From positions 62,001 to 126,000 of the forward strand of contig NZ_SPQC01000001.1 of NCBI RefSeq assembly GCF_004569295.1: DNA of 64,000 nucleotides, written 5' to 3'. Below, in pieces: positions 56,869 through 64,000 of the stretch (the stretch's first letter is position 1; each line of letters starts with the position of its first letter). A program made the position numbers and the translations under genes. The stretch is from Rothia nasimurium (GTDB lineage: Bacteria > Actinomycetota > Actinomycetes > Actinomycetales > Micrococcaceae). The notes under the pieces were generated by a model, which worked only from the letters and a program-made list of their open reading frames with translations, was not told the origin of the DNA and did no database searches.

Positions 56869-57711
56869 CTACTTCTCATCCTTCTTATCAGCGTTTTCAT
56901 ACATATGGAAGACCTCCTGCATTTGGGAAATTGACAAAGGCCTAACGGTCACACTGGGCTCATGCTCATCATCGTTATGCCGCAAAAAGGGACTGTGCCT
57001 ATCCGCAAGCTCCCCGAAGCCTTCATCTTCGCGGTCATCAGGATCTAGCTCCACCGAACTAGAACGTTCTCGTTGGCGCAAAATCTCCCGCAATTGCTCA
57101 TTAGAGAGCTCACCAACAGGGATATCTCCAATTCCTGGCAAGAGCTCTACATCCAATGGCTTAGATGGGTCTGAGTCCTCAAGAGCAGGCGGCTGGTCAG
57201 TTTCTTCTAAAGGCTGTTCCGAGGAAGAAGGCCTAGGGATGTACAGGGCCTTCCAAACTAGATAACCCACCCAGGAATACCCCTTCTGCAACGACAGAAG
57301 AAGCCAATACACCACAAGGGCCAGCCAAAGTAGAACCCGACGTCGGGCCCGCAGCAAGGAGTAAGGCGTATGCCACTTGACCCATTTATTCATTTGAGAG
57401 GCAGGGACAATGCTATGGATGTTCTCACGCCGAATGTAGAGCACCTGACCACCTCGATGATAGCCGTACCCGAAGTTGTCTTGCGAGACGTTCATCAGGA
57501 GCAGATCACCTGGTTTTGGTCTCATACCCCAGAACCAGCTATCGTGCTCACTCTGGTACTTCCAAGAGAAGAGAACGCTCTTAGTACCGTTCCTGGCTAT
57601 TTGGTAGTTCTGGGCGACCGAAAAGACCTGAAGGTTCGTCTGTTCGGCATAGTCCAAGGTTCGCTGTACTCGTTCAACGGAGCTCGGAGGACGTATTACT
57701 GGCTTTTTCAC
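56869..57711 (-). CDS. Unknown membrane-anchored protein of the element
   Basis: 280 residues. The N-terminal ~115 residues are beta-rich (PH- or stomatin-like impression only: KSVLFSWKYQSEHDSWFWGMRPKPGDLLLM, GGQVLYIRRENIHSIV). A basic stretch (LLRARRRVLLW) and one or two TM helices follow at about 124-155. The long acidic C-terminal tail (about 160-280) is rich in Glu, Asp, Pro and Ser, with ELSNEQLREILRQRE. I recognise no family. It is transcribed against its neighbours, so it is probably expressed independently in the integrated state (a cargo, defence or exclusion function is possible). Confidence 0.65.
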   Translation of the reverse strand: MKKPVIRPPSSVERVQRTLDYAEQTNLQVFSVAQNYQIARNGTKSVLFSWKYQSEHDSWFWGMRPKPGDLLLMNVSQDNFGYGYHRGGQVLYIRRENIHSIVPASQMNKWVKWHTPYSLLRARRRVLLWLALVVYWLLLSLQKGYSWVGYLVWKALYIPRPSSSEQPLEETDQPPALEDSDPSKPLDVELLPGIGDIPVGELSNEQLREILRQRERSSSVELDPDDREDEGFGELADRHSPFLRHNDDEHEPSVTVRPLSISQMQEVFHMYENADKKDEK

Positions 57712-57882
57712 GGTAAACCTCCCGTAATCTCAACGTTTCTTCCCAGCCTACCGATGATGACTTCCAGAAAGGTGCAAAATGCCTAATTTTCCTCTAAAAA
57801 GTTCTGATTATCAGGGAGATTTCGATGTCCCCATCTCAATGCTAACTGCCCCTGTTGAGAGCAGTGAGAAGGCGGCCTTGTA

Positions 57883-59214
57883 ATGGCTCTTCACCATATC
57901 CAGTGGGCCATCAATCAGGATGTGAATAACGCTGAATACAAGGTGCTGATTCAGCTTGCGAACCTGTGTGACGGCCGAGGTGTCTACGCTGAAGGTCAAA
58001 ACCCTTTGGCGGCTACTACAGGGCTGAAAGAGCGTGCAGTACGCGAAGCTATCAAAAAACTTCGAGCTCTCGACTTGATCCATACAGAGCGCCAAAGCGG
58101 TACTTTTTCCACCGGTCGTGCTCCAGATCTTGTAGTTCTTCACCTTGAGAATGAGAAGTATCTGCTTCCTGGTTATGTTCTAACACCAGGAGAGGCTGAG
58201 GAAATTCGACGTCGCCGTGAGGCTAATGAGACTTTTGATGAGTTTGGTATTTCACCTAGTCACACGCTACCGGCAAAATCTGCCGGTAGCGGTATTGAGC
58301 CTGTGGATAACTTTTCTCGAAAAAACGTTTTGCCTAGTCGCACGCTACCGGCAGAAAATGCCGGTAAGGTAAGACTTACCGGCACGCTACCGCCGGTAGG
58401 GTTACAAGAATCTGCCGGTAGCGCAGAAAGTGCCTTAAAGGGAACCGCGCGCGCGACGCGCGCGGCAAAAGGAAATCTTTTGACTGATCTTAATCAGTCA
58501 ATCAGTCAGTCAGTCACTTCAAGTGCAAGCGCGCGAGAAAAAATGACTGACGGACTGACCGACCGAGAGGCGACCGAGCAAAAAACCTCACCGGCCCGCC
58601 CAGAGCAGCTCACGGCTGGGCTGCCTGCCACGAGCTCAGCTGCGACCAAGCGATCCGAGCACCAGTCGCCGGAGGAAAAATCCCCCATCATCAACGGCGT
58701 CAAGCTCTCAGCCCTGCGTTCCATGCTCGAAGCCAAGCATGGCTTCTCCCTGGGACACATCAACGACGCTGCGCTGGGGCAAATGGTCACCATCGTGATC
58801 TCCCGGGCCTCTGCCCCGGTCCGCTCACCGCTGGCTTTCGCCATCACGGCCATCAGCTCAGAAATCGAAGAACTTCACTCACTGGCTCTGTCCCTGCTGG
58901 AGGCTGAAGCCACCCAGAGCGCGCCCCGAGAGTTTTGCAACACCCACACTCGCGAGTTCACCGGCTCCTGCCCGCTGTGCGCCAAGGAAGCTACCGGCCA
59001 GCTCAAAATCCTCACCCCCGAAAGCTCCGAGTCAGCTCCCGTTGACCGCCAGGCGGGGGTGGCCTTCCGGGAAAGCATCCGAGCCCGCCGTAAGACCAAA
59101 AACGGCTCTCCGGTGAAGAATTCTGCACAGGAACATCCTGGCTTGGGTGGGCGTATACCCCTCAAAAGCCTGCAGGGGCCCCTTAGGCGGCCTGAAAGTC
59201 CCTCTGTGGCATGA
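57883..59214 (+). CDS. Winged-helix replication initiator-like protein
   Basis: 443 residues. N-terminal winged HTH (about 5-90: HIQWAINQDVNNAEYKVLIQLANLCDGRG, TTGLKERAVREAIKKLRALDLI) of the kind found in plasmid and phage replication initiators. A long polar linker (about 100-270) contains the iteron-bearing segment (codons ~128-180). A helical C-terminal domain (about 270-340) follows, then a C-x2-H ... C-x2-C zinc-knuckle (C352, H355, C363, C366) and a basic tail. The linker is low-complexity, as expected if its DNA serves as the origin. It is the main candidate for the element's replication protein. Confidence 0.72.
   Translation: MALHHIQWAINQDVNNAEYKVLIQLANLCDGRGVYAEGQNPLAATTGLKERAVREAIKKLRALDLIHTERQSGTFSTGRAPDLVVLHLENEKYLLPGYVLTPGEAEEIRRRREANETFDEFGISPSHTLPAKSAGSGIEPVDNFSRKNVLPSRTLPAENAGKVRLTGTLPPVGLQESAGSAESALKGTARATRAAKGNLLTDLNQSISQSVTSSASAREKMTDGLTDREATEQKTSPARPEQLTAGLPATSSAATKRSEHQSPEEKSPIINGVKLSALRSMLEAKHGFSLGHINDAALGQMVTIVISRASAPVRSPLAFAITAISSEIEELHSLALSLLEAEATQSAPREFCNTHTREFTGSCPLCAKEATGQLKILTPESSESAPVDRQAGVAFRESIRARRKTKNGSPVKNSAQEHPGLGGRIPLKSLQGPLRRPESPSVA
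58266..58422. repeat. Iteron cluster with a DnaA box inside the initiator gene (candidate origin)
   Basis: Copies of GCTACCGGCA or its complement: 58266-58275, 58281-58290, 58344-58353, 58359-58368 (last two bases differ), 58375-58384 (first bases differ) and 58413-58422. A palindrome CTACCG-C-CGGTAG lies at 58387-58399. The first two form a perfect 10-bp hairpin. A perfect DnaA box (TGTGGATAA, complement of TTATCCACA) lies at 58302-58310, followed by an AT-richer stretch. Repeated TGACTGA/TCAGTCA motifs continue at about 58471-58560. Confidence 0.7.
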
Positions 59215-59314
59215 AGACCTATCGGATTTAAAAAAGTCGCTTAGAAGCCAAAATAACCGCTTTTGAAACATGCCCCTCCTGAACCCAAACAAAAATCCAC
59301 GAAAGGACACCACG

Positions 59315-59554
59315 ATGAATATCTACCCCAATGCCGCCTCGGCTCAGTCACACTCGATGAGCCCAATGGGCAAAAATGCCTGCTACGACCGGCTACGAGA
59401 GCCACTGATGGCAAAGCTGCAACCCCACATGAACACTCACCCCGTCAGCTACGTCGTTGTGGGCTCACTCGGACGAGGAAAGACCTTCACTCCACCCGGT
59501 CTAAACCTGCCTTCGGTCACACCGTGGTGGTCAGGCGTGGCGAGCTGGACATAA
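59315..59554 (+). CDS. Small hypothetical protein of the element
   Basis: 79 residues from ATG 59315 (MNIYPNAAS), preceded by GAAAGGA. It contains VSYVVVGSLGRGKTFTPPG, in which GSLGRGKT vaguely recalls a P-loop but lacks the full GxxxxGK[ST] context of a folded ATPase. The C-terminus is short and Trp-rich. It lies between the initiator and a small membrane-protein gene in the same direction. No family known to me. Confidence 0.5.
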   Translation: MNIYPNAASAQSHSMSPMGKNACYDRLREPLMAKLQPHMNTHPVSYVVVGSLGRGKTFTPPGLNLPSVTPWWSGVASWT

Positions 59555-59626
59555 GCCCTCCAAGTGCAGCCGCACCCCCCTAAAAAAGCACCTCTAAAAA
59601 CACACCCTGAAAGGACAAACGCCACT

Positions 59627-59992
59627 ATGGCTAACACCACCACCAGCTCAAAGACATTCGAGCCCAAGACCGCAGAGCTCACCACCGTAGCTGAGCCTGA
59701 AACCAACAGCACCACCAAACTCCTGGCCCAGCTCGAAACCATCCTGCTCACCGCAGCTAAGAACTTTGGGCGCTTTGCAGTAGCTGCCATCATCACCTTT
59801 ATCGGGATGTTCTTCGGCCCCTCATTAGCCCTGGTGCAGGTCTATGGTGAACCGCTCAAGCACCGTTCAGGCTCTGTGCTTGAGGCGGCTGGGATTGGTG
59901 CAGCAGGGGGAATGACGCTCGTTATCAGCCTGTGGGGAATCTACTTCATCGGCAAGACCATCATCGACGTTATCCGCACCAGCCGCCACTAA
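59627..59992 (+). CDS. Small two-TM membrane protein of the element
   Basis: 121 residues from ATG 59627. The N-terminus is Thr-rich and polar (about 45 residues). Two hydrophobic helices lie at about 50-70 (FAVAAIITFIGMFFGPSLALV) and 88-110 (GIGAAGGMTLVISLWGIYFIG), with a short basic tail. AAAGGA precedes the start at a slightly long distance. Possibly a transfer- or replication-associated membrane protein, by position only. Confidence 0.65.
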   Translation: MANTTTSSKTFEPKTAELTTVAEPETNSTTKLLAQLETILLTAAKNFGRFAVAAIITFIGMFFGPSLALVQVYGEPLKHRSGSVLEAAGIGAAGGMTLVISLWGIYFIGKTIIDVIRTSRH

Positions 59993-60052
59993 AGCCGCTA
60001 GGCAATACACCATCTCACACCTCACCACTCTCGACCTGAAAGGAAAGGCCAG

Positions 60053-60511
60053 ATGACCACCCGCACCCATACTGAGACCTCGGCTGCGCAGCTCCAGGAC
60101 TCTAGCACTGCGCCCCAACAGCAGAACCTTCACCCCTTTGAGCTAACCGACGAGGAAGTTGCATTGCTGCATGACGCACTTCGCCACGGGAGCCATATGG
60201 TGCCCGTAGCGTCCACTGGTTTGCCGGTGGGGGTATCTGTTCTGCCTCTGCTGGCCTATAGGCACCGGATTTGGGAAGCCATGGGCTTTGAAAGTTTTGA
60301 GGACTATCTGGAGTGCGAGTTTTACGAGCTGGGTTTTACTCCCCGGGGTGCTGCTGTAGAGCCGGCAATTCGCTATTACGCCTCCTATGGGCTGAGTGCT
60401 GCAACTATCAGCGCGATCACCGCCCTGCCACAAGGCCACATCGAACACGTACTTGCCAGCTACGACGGCCGCACATTCACACCCTTACGCCCCTTCAACC
60501 CAACCCGCTAG
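60053..60511 (+). CDS. Element protein sharing a domain with the next gene
   Basis: 152 residues. The segment HRIWEAMGFESFEDYLECEFYELGFTP, then IRYYASYGLSAATISAITALPQGHIEHVL, parallels RVWLSLGYKSWNAYITYEFTGLTLTP and ISYAQAGMSTRAISAVTGLSVGSISRL of the next gene. Both therefore share a G-(Y/F)-x-S-(W/F)-x-x-Y helical module followed by an HTH. This one lacks the longer C-terminal tail. GAAAGGAAAGG precedes the ATG. Probably a DNA-binding accessory protein. Confidence 0.65.
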   Translation: MTTRTHTETSAAQLQDSSTAPQQQNLHPFELTDEEVALLHDALRHGSHMVPVASTGLPVGVSVLPLLAYRHRIWEAMGFESFEDYLECEFYELGFTPRGAAVEPAIRYYASYGLSAATISAITALPQGHIEHVLASYDGRTFTPLRPFNPTR

Positions 60512-60540
60512 CAATAGCAACCACCAGAACTGAGGACACC

Positions 60541-61494
60541 ATGACCGCAACACTCAAACTGCTCGATGACCCAACACCCACCCACCTGCCCGCACCTGAT
60601 GAGGCAATCACCGGGGAATTCGTTACTCTGCTGAGCAAAGAAGAAGCTCGCAAGCTCACCGCAAACCTGCACCAAAATCTAGAAAACGCCCAAGAGCTCA
60701 TCATCGAAGCATTCGAGAAAAGGGTCTGGCTTTCCTTAGGCTACAAGTCCTGGAACGCCTACATCACCTACGAGTTCACCGGCCTGACCCTCACTCCACC
60801 CAAAGAAGACCGGCTTACCGCTGTTATCTCCTACGCTCAGGCCGGTATGAGCACCCGAGCCATCAGCGCCGTCACCGGCCTATCAGTCGGTAGCATCAGC
60901 CGTCTCCAGTCCAAGGCCCGCGAAACCGGTCTACTTGGGCAAGAGCGAGAGAGTGTCGGACTCGATGGAAAAGTGCGTCACTACCGCACAACTGATCCTA
61001 GCGACAAGGCCAATGAGCTAGGCATTGACCTTGATGCAGCTATTCTCGATACCCCGGCCTCTGCCTTCGGTATCGGGGCTCTCAAAGAGAGCAAGCCCAA
61101 GAACACATCTAAGTCCTCGGCACCTGCAAGCAAGCCAACCAAGGACACAGTTGCCAGCAAGGACAAAGATTCAACTGTTCCAAATGGAACAGTTGAAGAG
61201 GGTCCAGCCGATGACCTGCTCAACACCGGGTTTGAAAACATCAGCTACCTCATGGGCCAGCTCACCGAACAAATCCAGAACCTGGTCATGAGCAACAACG
61301 ATAAGAACTTCACAAGTCAGCAGTACCCCTACAGCCTGGTACAAGAGCTGCTGCGCTCCATGGCATCAAGCGCTCACCTGCTCAAGCGTCTGAACCTGGG
61401 CCCGGACTTGCTCGGGGAGCACGAGCAGGTAGCAAGCCAGCTGGAAACAATCGTGACCAACCTGGATGCCGAACTAGAAGCTATTCGCCAGTAA
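60541..61494 (+). CDS. HTH protein with GYxSWxxY module (ParB/plasmid-type regulator-like)
   Basis: 317 residues from ATG 60541. Residues ~28-90 hold EEARKLTANLHQNLENAQELIIEAFEKRVWLSLGYKSW. An HTH (about 100-125: AQAGMSTRAISAVTGLSVGSISRLQSKARE) follows. Next comes VGLDGKVRHYRT, a pattern that ends the DNA-binding part of many actinobacterial plasmid and phage HTH proteins. A Lys/Ser-rich linker (175-215) and a helical C-terminus complete it. It could act in partition, copy control or transfer regulation. An extended frame upstream overlaps the preceding gene and is not used. Confidence 0.7.
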   Translation: MTATLKLLDDPTPTHLPAPDEAITGEFVTLLSKEEARKLTANLHQNLENAQELIIEAFEKRVWLSLGYKSWNAYITYEFTGLTLTPPKEDRLTAVISYAQAGMSTRAISAVTGLSVGSISRLQSKARETGLLGQERESVGLDGKVRHYRTTDPSDKANELGIDLDAAILDTPASAFGIGALKESKPKNTSKSSAPASKPTKDTVASKDKDSTVPNGTVEEGPADDLLNTGFENISYLMGQLTEQIQNLVMSNNDKNFTSQQYPYSLVQELLRSMASSAHLLKRLNLGPDLLGEHEQVASQLETIVTNLDAELEAIRQ

Positions 61495-61517
61495 CACGCT
61501 GAAAATAGCAACAAAAA

Positions 61518-61555
61518 GAGGTGGCACCCTGGCTCAGGGCCATGGGAGCCACCTC
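61518..61555 (+). terminator. Hairpin between the HTH gene and the DUF2637 gene
   Basis: GAGGTGGC (61518-61525) pairs with GCCACCTC (61548-61555), with partial inner pairing. There is no strong T-tract, so it is a possible terminator or RNA structure. Confidence 0.4.
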
Positions 61556-61650
61556 GTTCATTATGAGGACACCGACGGTTTCTTAGGGAATACCCCGCCT
61601 TCGCGTAGCGGAAGAAACCAGCTCAAACGTAGAAACCAGAACCATGGGGT

Positions 61651-62559
61651 GTGAGCTTTCTCGGTGCCCTAAGACTATCAGAAAAAGCAAAGCACGTGAA
61701 AAGTATCAAAAATCAAACCAGAATCAACCCGGACTCCCGCCCCATGCTGTGGGTAACCGTTCTGCTGGTTTTCATGCTGGGGCTGACCTCCTTCATGGTT
61801 TCCTTCAATGGCCTGCACGACGTCGCTGGCTGGGTTGGGCTCCCCATCTGGATGCGGTGGACGGTTCCCATTTTTATCGACATCGCCATCCTTGCTTACT
61901 CCATGGCCGCTGTTATTCATCGCACGCGTGGGGAGCCGGTAGCGCTGACCTGGGCTACCTTGGCAGTTTTCACGCTGATCTCAGTTATTGCTAATGGGGC
62001 TCACGCGCTGGCTGTGGGGGAGGGGCAGATAGCTCTTCAGTCCTGGATTGGCGCGGCCATTGCTGCGGCGGCCCCCTTGAGCGTTTTTGCCGCAACCGAA
62101 GAGCTCTCCCGGCTGGCCTTTGGCACCGATGAACCGGCCCAGATACAGAGTGCGGCCACGGTGGATGAAGAGCAGATGGCTGTCATCAGGGAGCTGACTT
62201 CATACCAGGAACCTGACCCCATTGAGCACACCGAGCAACAGCTACCGGCAACCATCGAGGAAAACCCAGAAGCCGAGCCCTCGAGCGCTGAACCAGTCAC
62301 CGAGGTGGTAGCCCCAGCTGAGGATGAGCCAGAAGAACTAGTTGAAGTCGCAGTAGCCAGCACAGTCACACAGGCTCATGAGAGCAACGAAGACCCAGAT
62401 TTTGATGTACTGCGGCCCTGGATTCAAGAGCAAATTCAGCAGGGCAAGCGCATTACCGGGGCCAAAGCAGGGGAACTCATCGGCAAGTCCTCCCGCACCG
62501 GCCTCAATAAAATCAACGCCCTACGCCAGAGCGAACCGGCCCTGTTCACCGGCGAATAA
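61651..62559 (+). CDS. DUF2637 membrane protein (Spd-like) of actinobacterial integrative elements
   Basis: About 302 residues if GTG 61651 is used; ATG 61744 (MLWVT) would remove 31. Four TM helices occur in the N-terminal half (LWVTVLLVFMLGLTSFMVSF; PIFIDIAILAYSMAAVI; TLAVFTLISVIANGAHAL; WIGAAIAAAAPLSVFAATEE). This is the DUF2637 pattern, which occurs in spread and transfer genes of actinomycete conjugative elements. The C-terminal half is a soluble Glu/Val/Ala/Pro-rich linker (about 170-250) followed by a small helical domain (VLRPWIQEQIQQGKRITGAKAGELIGKSSRTGLNKINALR) resembling an HTH. It supports classification as a conjugative-type element. Confidence 0.75.
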   Translation: MSFLGALRLSEKAKHVKSIKNQTRINPDSRPMLWVTVLLVFMLGLTSFMVSFNGLHDVAGWVGLPIWMRWTVPIFIDIAILAYSMAAVIHRTRGEPVALTWATLAVFTLISVIANGAHALAVGEGQIALQSWIGAAIAAAAPLSVFAATEELSRLAFGTDEPAQIQSAATVDEEQMAVIRELTSYQEPDPIEHTEQQLPATIEENPEAEPSSAEPVTEVVAPAEDEPEELVEVAVASTVTQAHESNEDPDFDVLRPWIQEQIQQGKRITGAKAGELIGKSSRTGLNKINALRQSEPALFTGE

Positions 62560-62606
62560 CCCTCCCCCTGGGCATCCACCCTCACCGCCAGAAAGAAACA
62601 CCAGCC

Positions 62607-63467
62607 ATGAGTCAGAGCATCACCACAGACCAATGGACAAGTGACCGCATCAGCGCCTGGGAAAAAACCCGCGATAGTATCGCCCGCACCCTGGGCTACC
62701 ACCACCGCGACAGCATCGATGATGTGCACCAGGAAGTCTTTTTGGCTGCCACCAAGTCAATGCACAGCTTTGACCCGACACTGGGGAACTTCAACCAGTG
62801 GATCAGCGGGGTTGCCAATAAGCAGGCGGCAAACTTCTTGAAGAAGACCTACCGGAACTACCTGCTGGCAGAAGAAGCCATCAGCGTTGCCCAGGCCTCC
62901 AATAGCTACATGCACACCACGGAAGCAGACCACGCCGATGAGGTCATTGCTCAGCTTGATACCTTGGTGCGGGTATCACGGGTACTGAAAATTGTGGAGG
63001 GCACATTTGATGAGCGGCTCTACCTGCGGTCTATTGCTTTGATTCGTGACTTTGATGGTGATTATGCGGTGGCGGCCCGACGTCTGGGGGTGGAGGTGGC
63101 GGCTCTACGTGAATCTCACCGGCAGATGATGGAGCTGGCTCAGGTCATTGACCGCGCATTAGAGGGGCACTATCTTCGGGCCAAGGCTGGCCTGGCAGGG
63201 GAGGCAGTAACAGTTCGTGAGATTCTGGGATGTTTCCCTGACCCGGATGCTGGTGAGATTGACCGTACTTGGATGCGCGCGGTTCCGCTGGCGGTAATGA
63301 GTGCAGGGGCCTTTGCTGTGGAGCGTGCCGAACTGGTGGCTAAAGTTTCACAGCTTACTGGTTACTCTCTGGTATCTGCCCGCCACATTATTGCCCGCTG
63401 TGAAAGGCTTTGCGTTGTGGCTAGGGCTGTCCTTGAATCAGGGGAGGCTCTACATGCAGATGGGTAA
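62607..63467 (+). CDS. Sigma-70-like (region 2/4) protein of the element
   Basis: 286 residues. Residues ~35-80 (DSIDDVHQEVFLAATKSMHSFDPTLGNFNQWISGVANKQAANFLKKTYR) match sigma region 2 of ECF-like factors, including the core-binding DDVHQEVF and a -10-recognition-type helix. Around 145-175 a region 4-like HTH (YAVAARRLGVEVAALRESHRQMM) is seen, then an extra ~110-residue helical domain not found in ordinary ECF factors. It may direct transcription of element genes outside the window. The last codons run into the spacer before the peptidase gene. Confidence 0.65.
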   Translation: MSQSITTDQWTSDRISAWEKTRDSIARTLGYHHRDSIDDVHQEVFLAATKSMHSFDPTLGNFNQWISGVANKQAANFLKKTYRNYLLAEEAISVAQASNSYMHTTEADHADEVIAQLDTLVRVSRVLKIVEGTFDERLYLRSIALIRDFDGDYAVAARRLGVEVAALRESHRQMMELAQVIDRALEGHYLRAKAGLAGEAVTVREILGCFPDPDAGEIDRTWMRAVPLAVMSAGAFAVERAELVAKVSQLTGYSLVSARHIIARCERLCVVARAVLESGEALHADG

Positions 63468-63678
63468 GGTGCGAGCGGAAATTATCGGCTGGATGAAGGT
63501 AAGTCGTGACCTAGCCTATGGAACATCTGTCTTCCGACAAGATAGAGTTAGGAGCGAAAGGTCATATATACAATCTGCTACATTAGGTTTCCAAAGCTAT
63601 CGCTCAGCTATACCTAGCGTCTCAGATGGTCGTACTTCACTACACCCGCACACACATCTACATAGAGGAGGTTACAGC

Positions 63679-64000
63679 ATGGTTGCTATTTCCCCATCCC
63701 GTACACTTCCAGTCTGGCAAGCTGCCCGATATGAGGCGCGGCAGCTTCTTGAAAGCAAGGTCTGGGATGGCACCTATCCGGTGAAGATAACTCCCTTTGC
63801 CCGGGCACTTGATGTCAATGTTAACTACACTGATTTGGAACATGTTTCTGGCCTCATCGTGAAAAAGGGACGAGATATACCCGCTGAGGTACTTCTCAAT
63901 AGCAAGGAGTCTTACCAGCGTCGCCGTTTTACGCTTGCACATGAGCTTGGGCACTTGATTGAACGTTCTACGATTAGTGGGGATCAGCAGTTCGATTTCG
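63679..64000 (+). CDS. ImmA/IrrE-family metallopeptidase, 3'-truncated by the window edge
   Basis: 107 codons visible. The zinc-protease motif FTLAHELGHLIE (HExxH) sits near residue 88, after SYQRRRF, as in the ImmA/IrrE (COG2856) family. ICE- and phage-encoded members cleave an XRE repressor to trigger induction. ATG 63679 has GAGGAGG at 7 nt. The frame is open 75 codons further upstream (from ATG 63454), but that stretch overlaps the sigma-like gene and lacks family features. The natural target could be the XRE repressor at 56041-56439. Confidence 0.85.
   Translation, partial: MVAISPSRTLPVWQAARYEARQLLESKVWDGTYPVKITPFARALDVNVNYTDLEHVSGLIVKKGRDIPAEVLLNSKESYQRRRFTLAHELGHLIERSTISGDQQFDF

Larger units (their letters stand above)
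56041..64000 (+). mobile_element. Integrative element (AICE- or phage-like) inserted at the tRNA-CAT gene; right end outside the window
   Basis: Genes beyond the tRNA are of accessory type: a divergent HTH pair with operators, a replication initiator with an in-gene origin, DUF2637 (Spd-like) membrane protein, sigma-like protein, ImmA/IrrE peptidase and several unknowns. There are no housekeeping genes after 56081. The left border is inside the tRNA 3' half, the usual tyrosine-recombinase target. No integrase, relaxase or FtsK/TraB gene is visible up to 64000, so type and length stay open. Confidence 0.7.

Noticed and set aside
63454-63678. 75-codon upstream extension of the ImmA/IrrE gene
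   Set aside because: It overlaps the end of the sigma-like gene and lacks family features. A strong GAGGAGG site precedes ATG 63679.

Overview
This is a chromosomal window from a high-GC Gram-positive bacterium (Actinobacteria). A 3' accessory element begins at a tRNA gene. The gene content and order (LpdA next to a purine nucleoside phosphorylase and phosphomutase; AccA3-Maf-AccE-AccD-BirA; Dgt-DnaG-tRNA-Asn; GatCAB; an Rpf-LysM protein; a SAM-IV riboswitch ahead of MetY) fit the Micrococcales. My best guess is a Rothia-like Micrococcaceae member. That is inference from family knowledge; no 16S gene is present to confirm it.

Layout. 1-2.1 kb: 3' end of mfd. 2.1-5.8 kb: leftward membrane protein, deoC, phosphosugar mutase and purine nucleoside phosphorylase (nucleoside salvage). 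5.8-8.7 kb: lpdA and a convergent MHS-type transporter. 8.9-22.5 kb: the acyl-CoA carboxylase block (accA3, maf, accE, accD, birA), split by about 7 kb of unrelated genes. The inserted stretch holds unknown genes, a decayed nuclease, an aldehyde dehydrogenase, a dicarboxylate/amino-acid symporter and a DUF885 peptidase. 22.5-25.4 kb: PH-domain protein, class III cyclase and PP2C phosphatase. 25.5-28.9 kb: ligA, then a long leader with two MtrA-type boxes before an Rpf-LysM cell-wall hydrolase. 29-32.5 kb: gatCAB. 33-37.1 kb: oligopeptidase with two paralogous unknown proteins. 37.2-40.1 kb: SAM-IV riboswitch, metY, metX. 40.1-49.9 kb: esterase, S4 protein, glyS, acetyltransferases, an alkyltransferase-like protein, dus and small stress or unknown genes. 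Several of these are damaged: two carry an in-frame TAG and one is a YeeE-acetyltransferase chimera. 50-56 kb: dgt, dnaG, tRNA-Asn, holin-like protein, glycosyltransferase, tRNA-CAT.

From 56.04 kb to the end lies an integrative element entered through the 3' half of the tRNA-CAT gene. It has a divergent pair of small HTH regulators around an operator-rich promoter, an unknown membrane protein, and a winged-helix replication initiator whose linker-coding segment contains iterons and a perfect DnaA box. It also carries small unknown proteins, two related HTH proteins, a DUF2637 membrane protein, a sigma-like protein and the start of an ImmA/IrrE peptidase. No integrase, relaxase or translocase lies inside the window, so the element continues to the right.

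Two themes run across the window. First, many genes lack a Shine-Dalgarno sequence and instead have a TANNNT-like -10 box 6-8 nt before the start codon, indicating leaderless transcription. Several starts were revised on this basis. Second, a roughly 164-bp palindromic repeat with different outer arms sits immediately 3' of genes in two full copies and one short relative.
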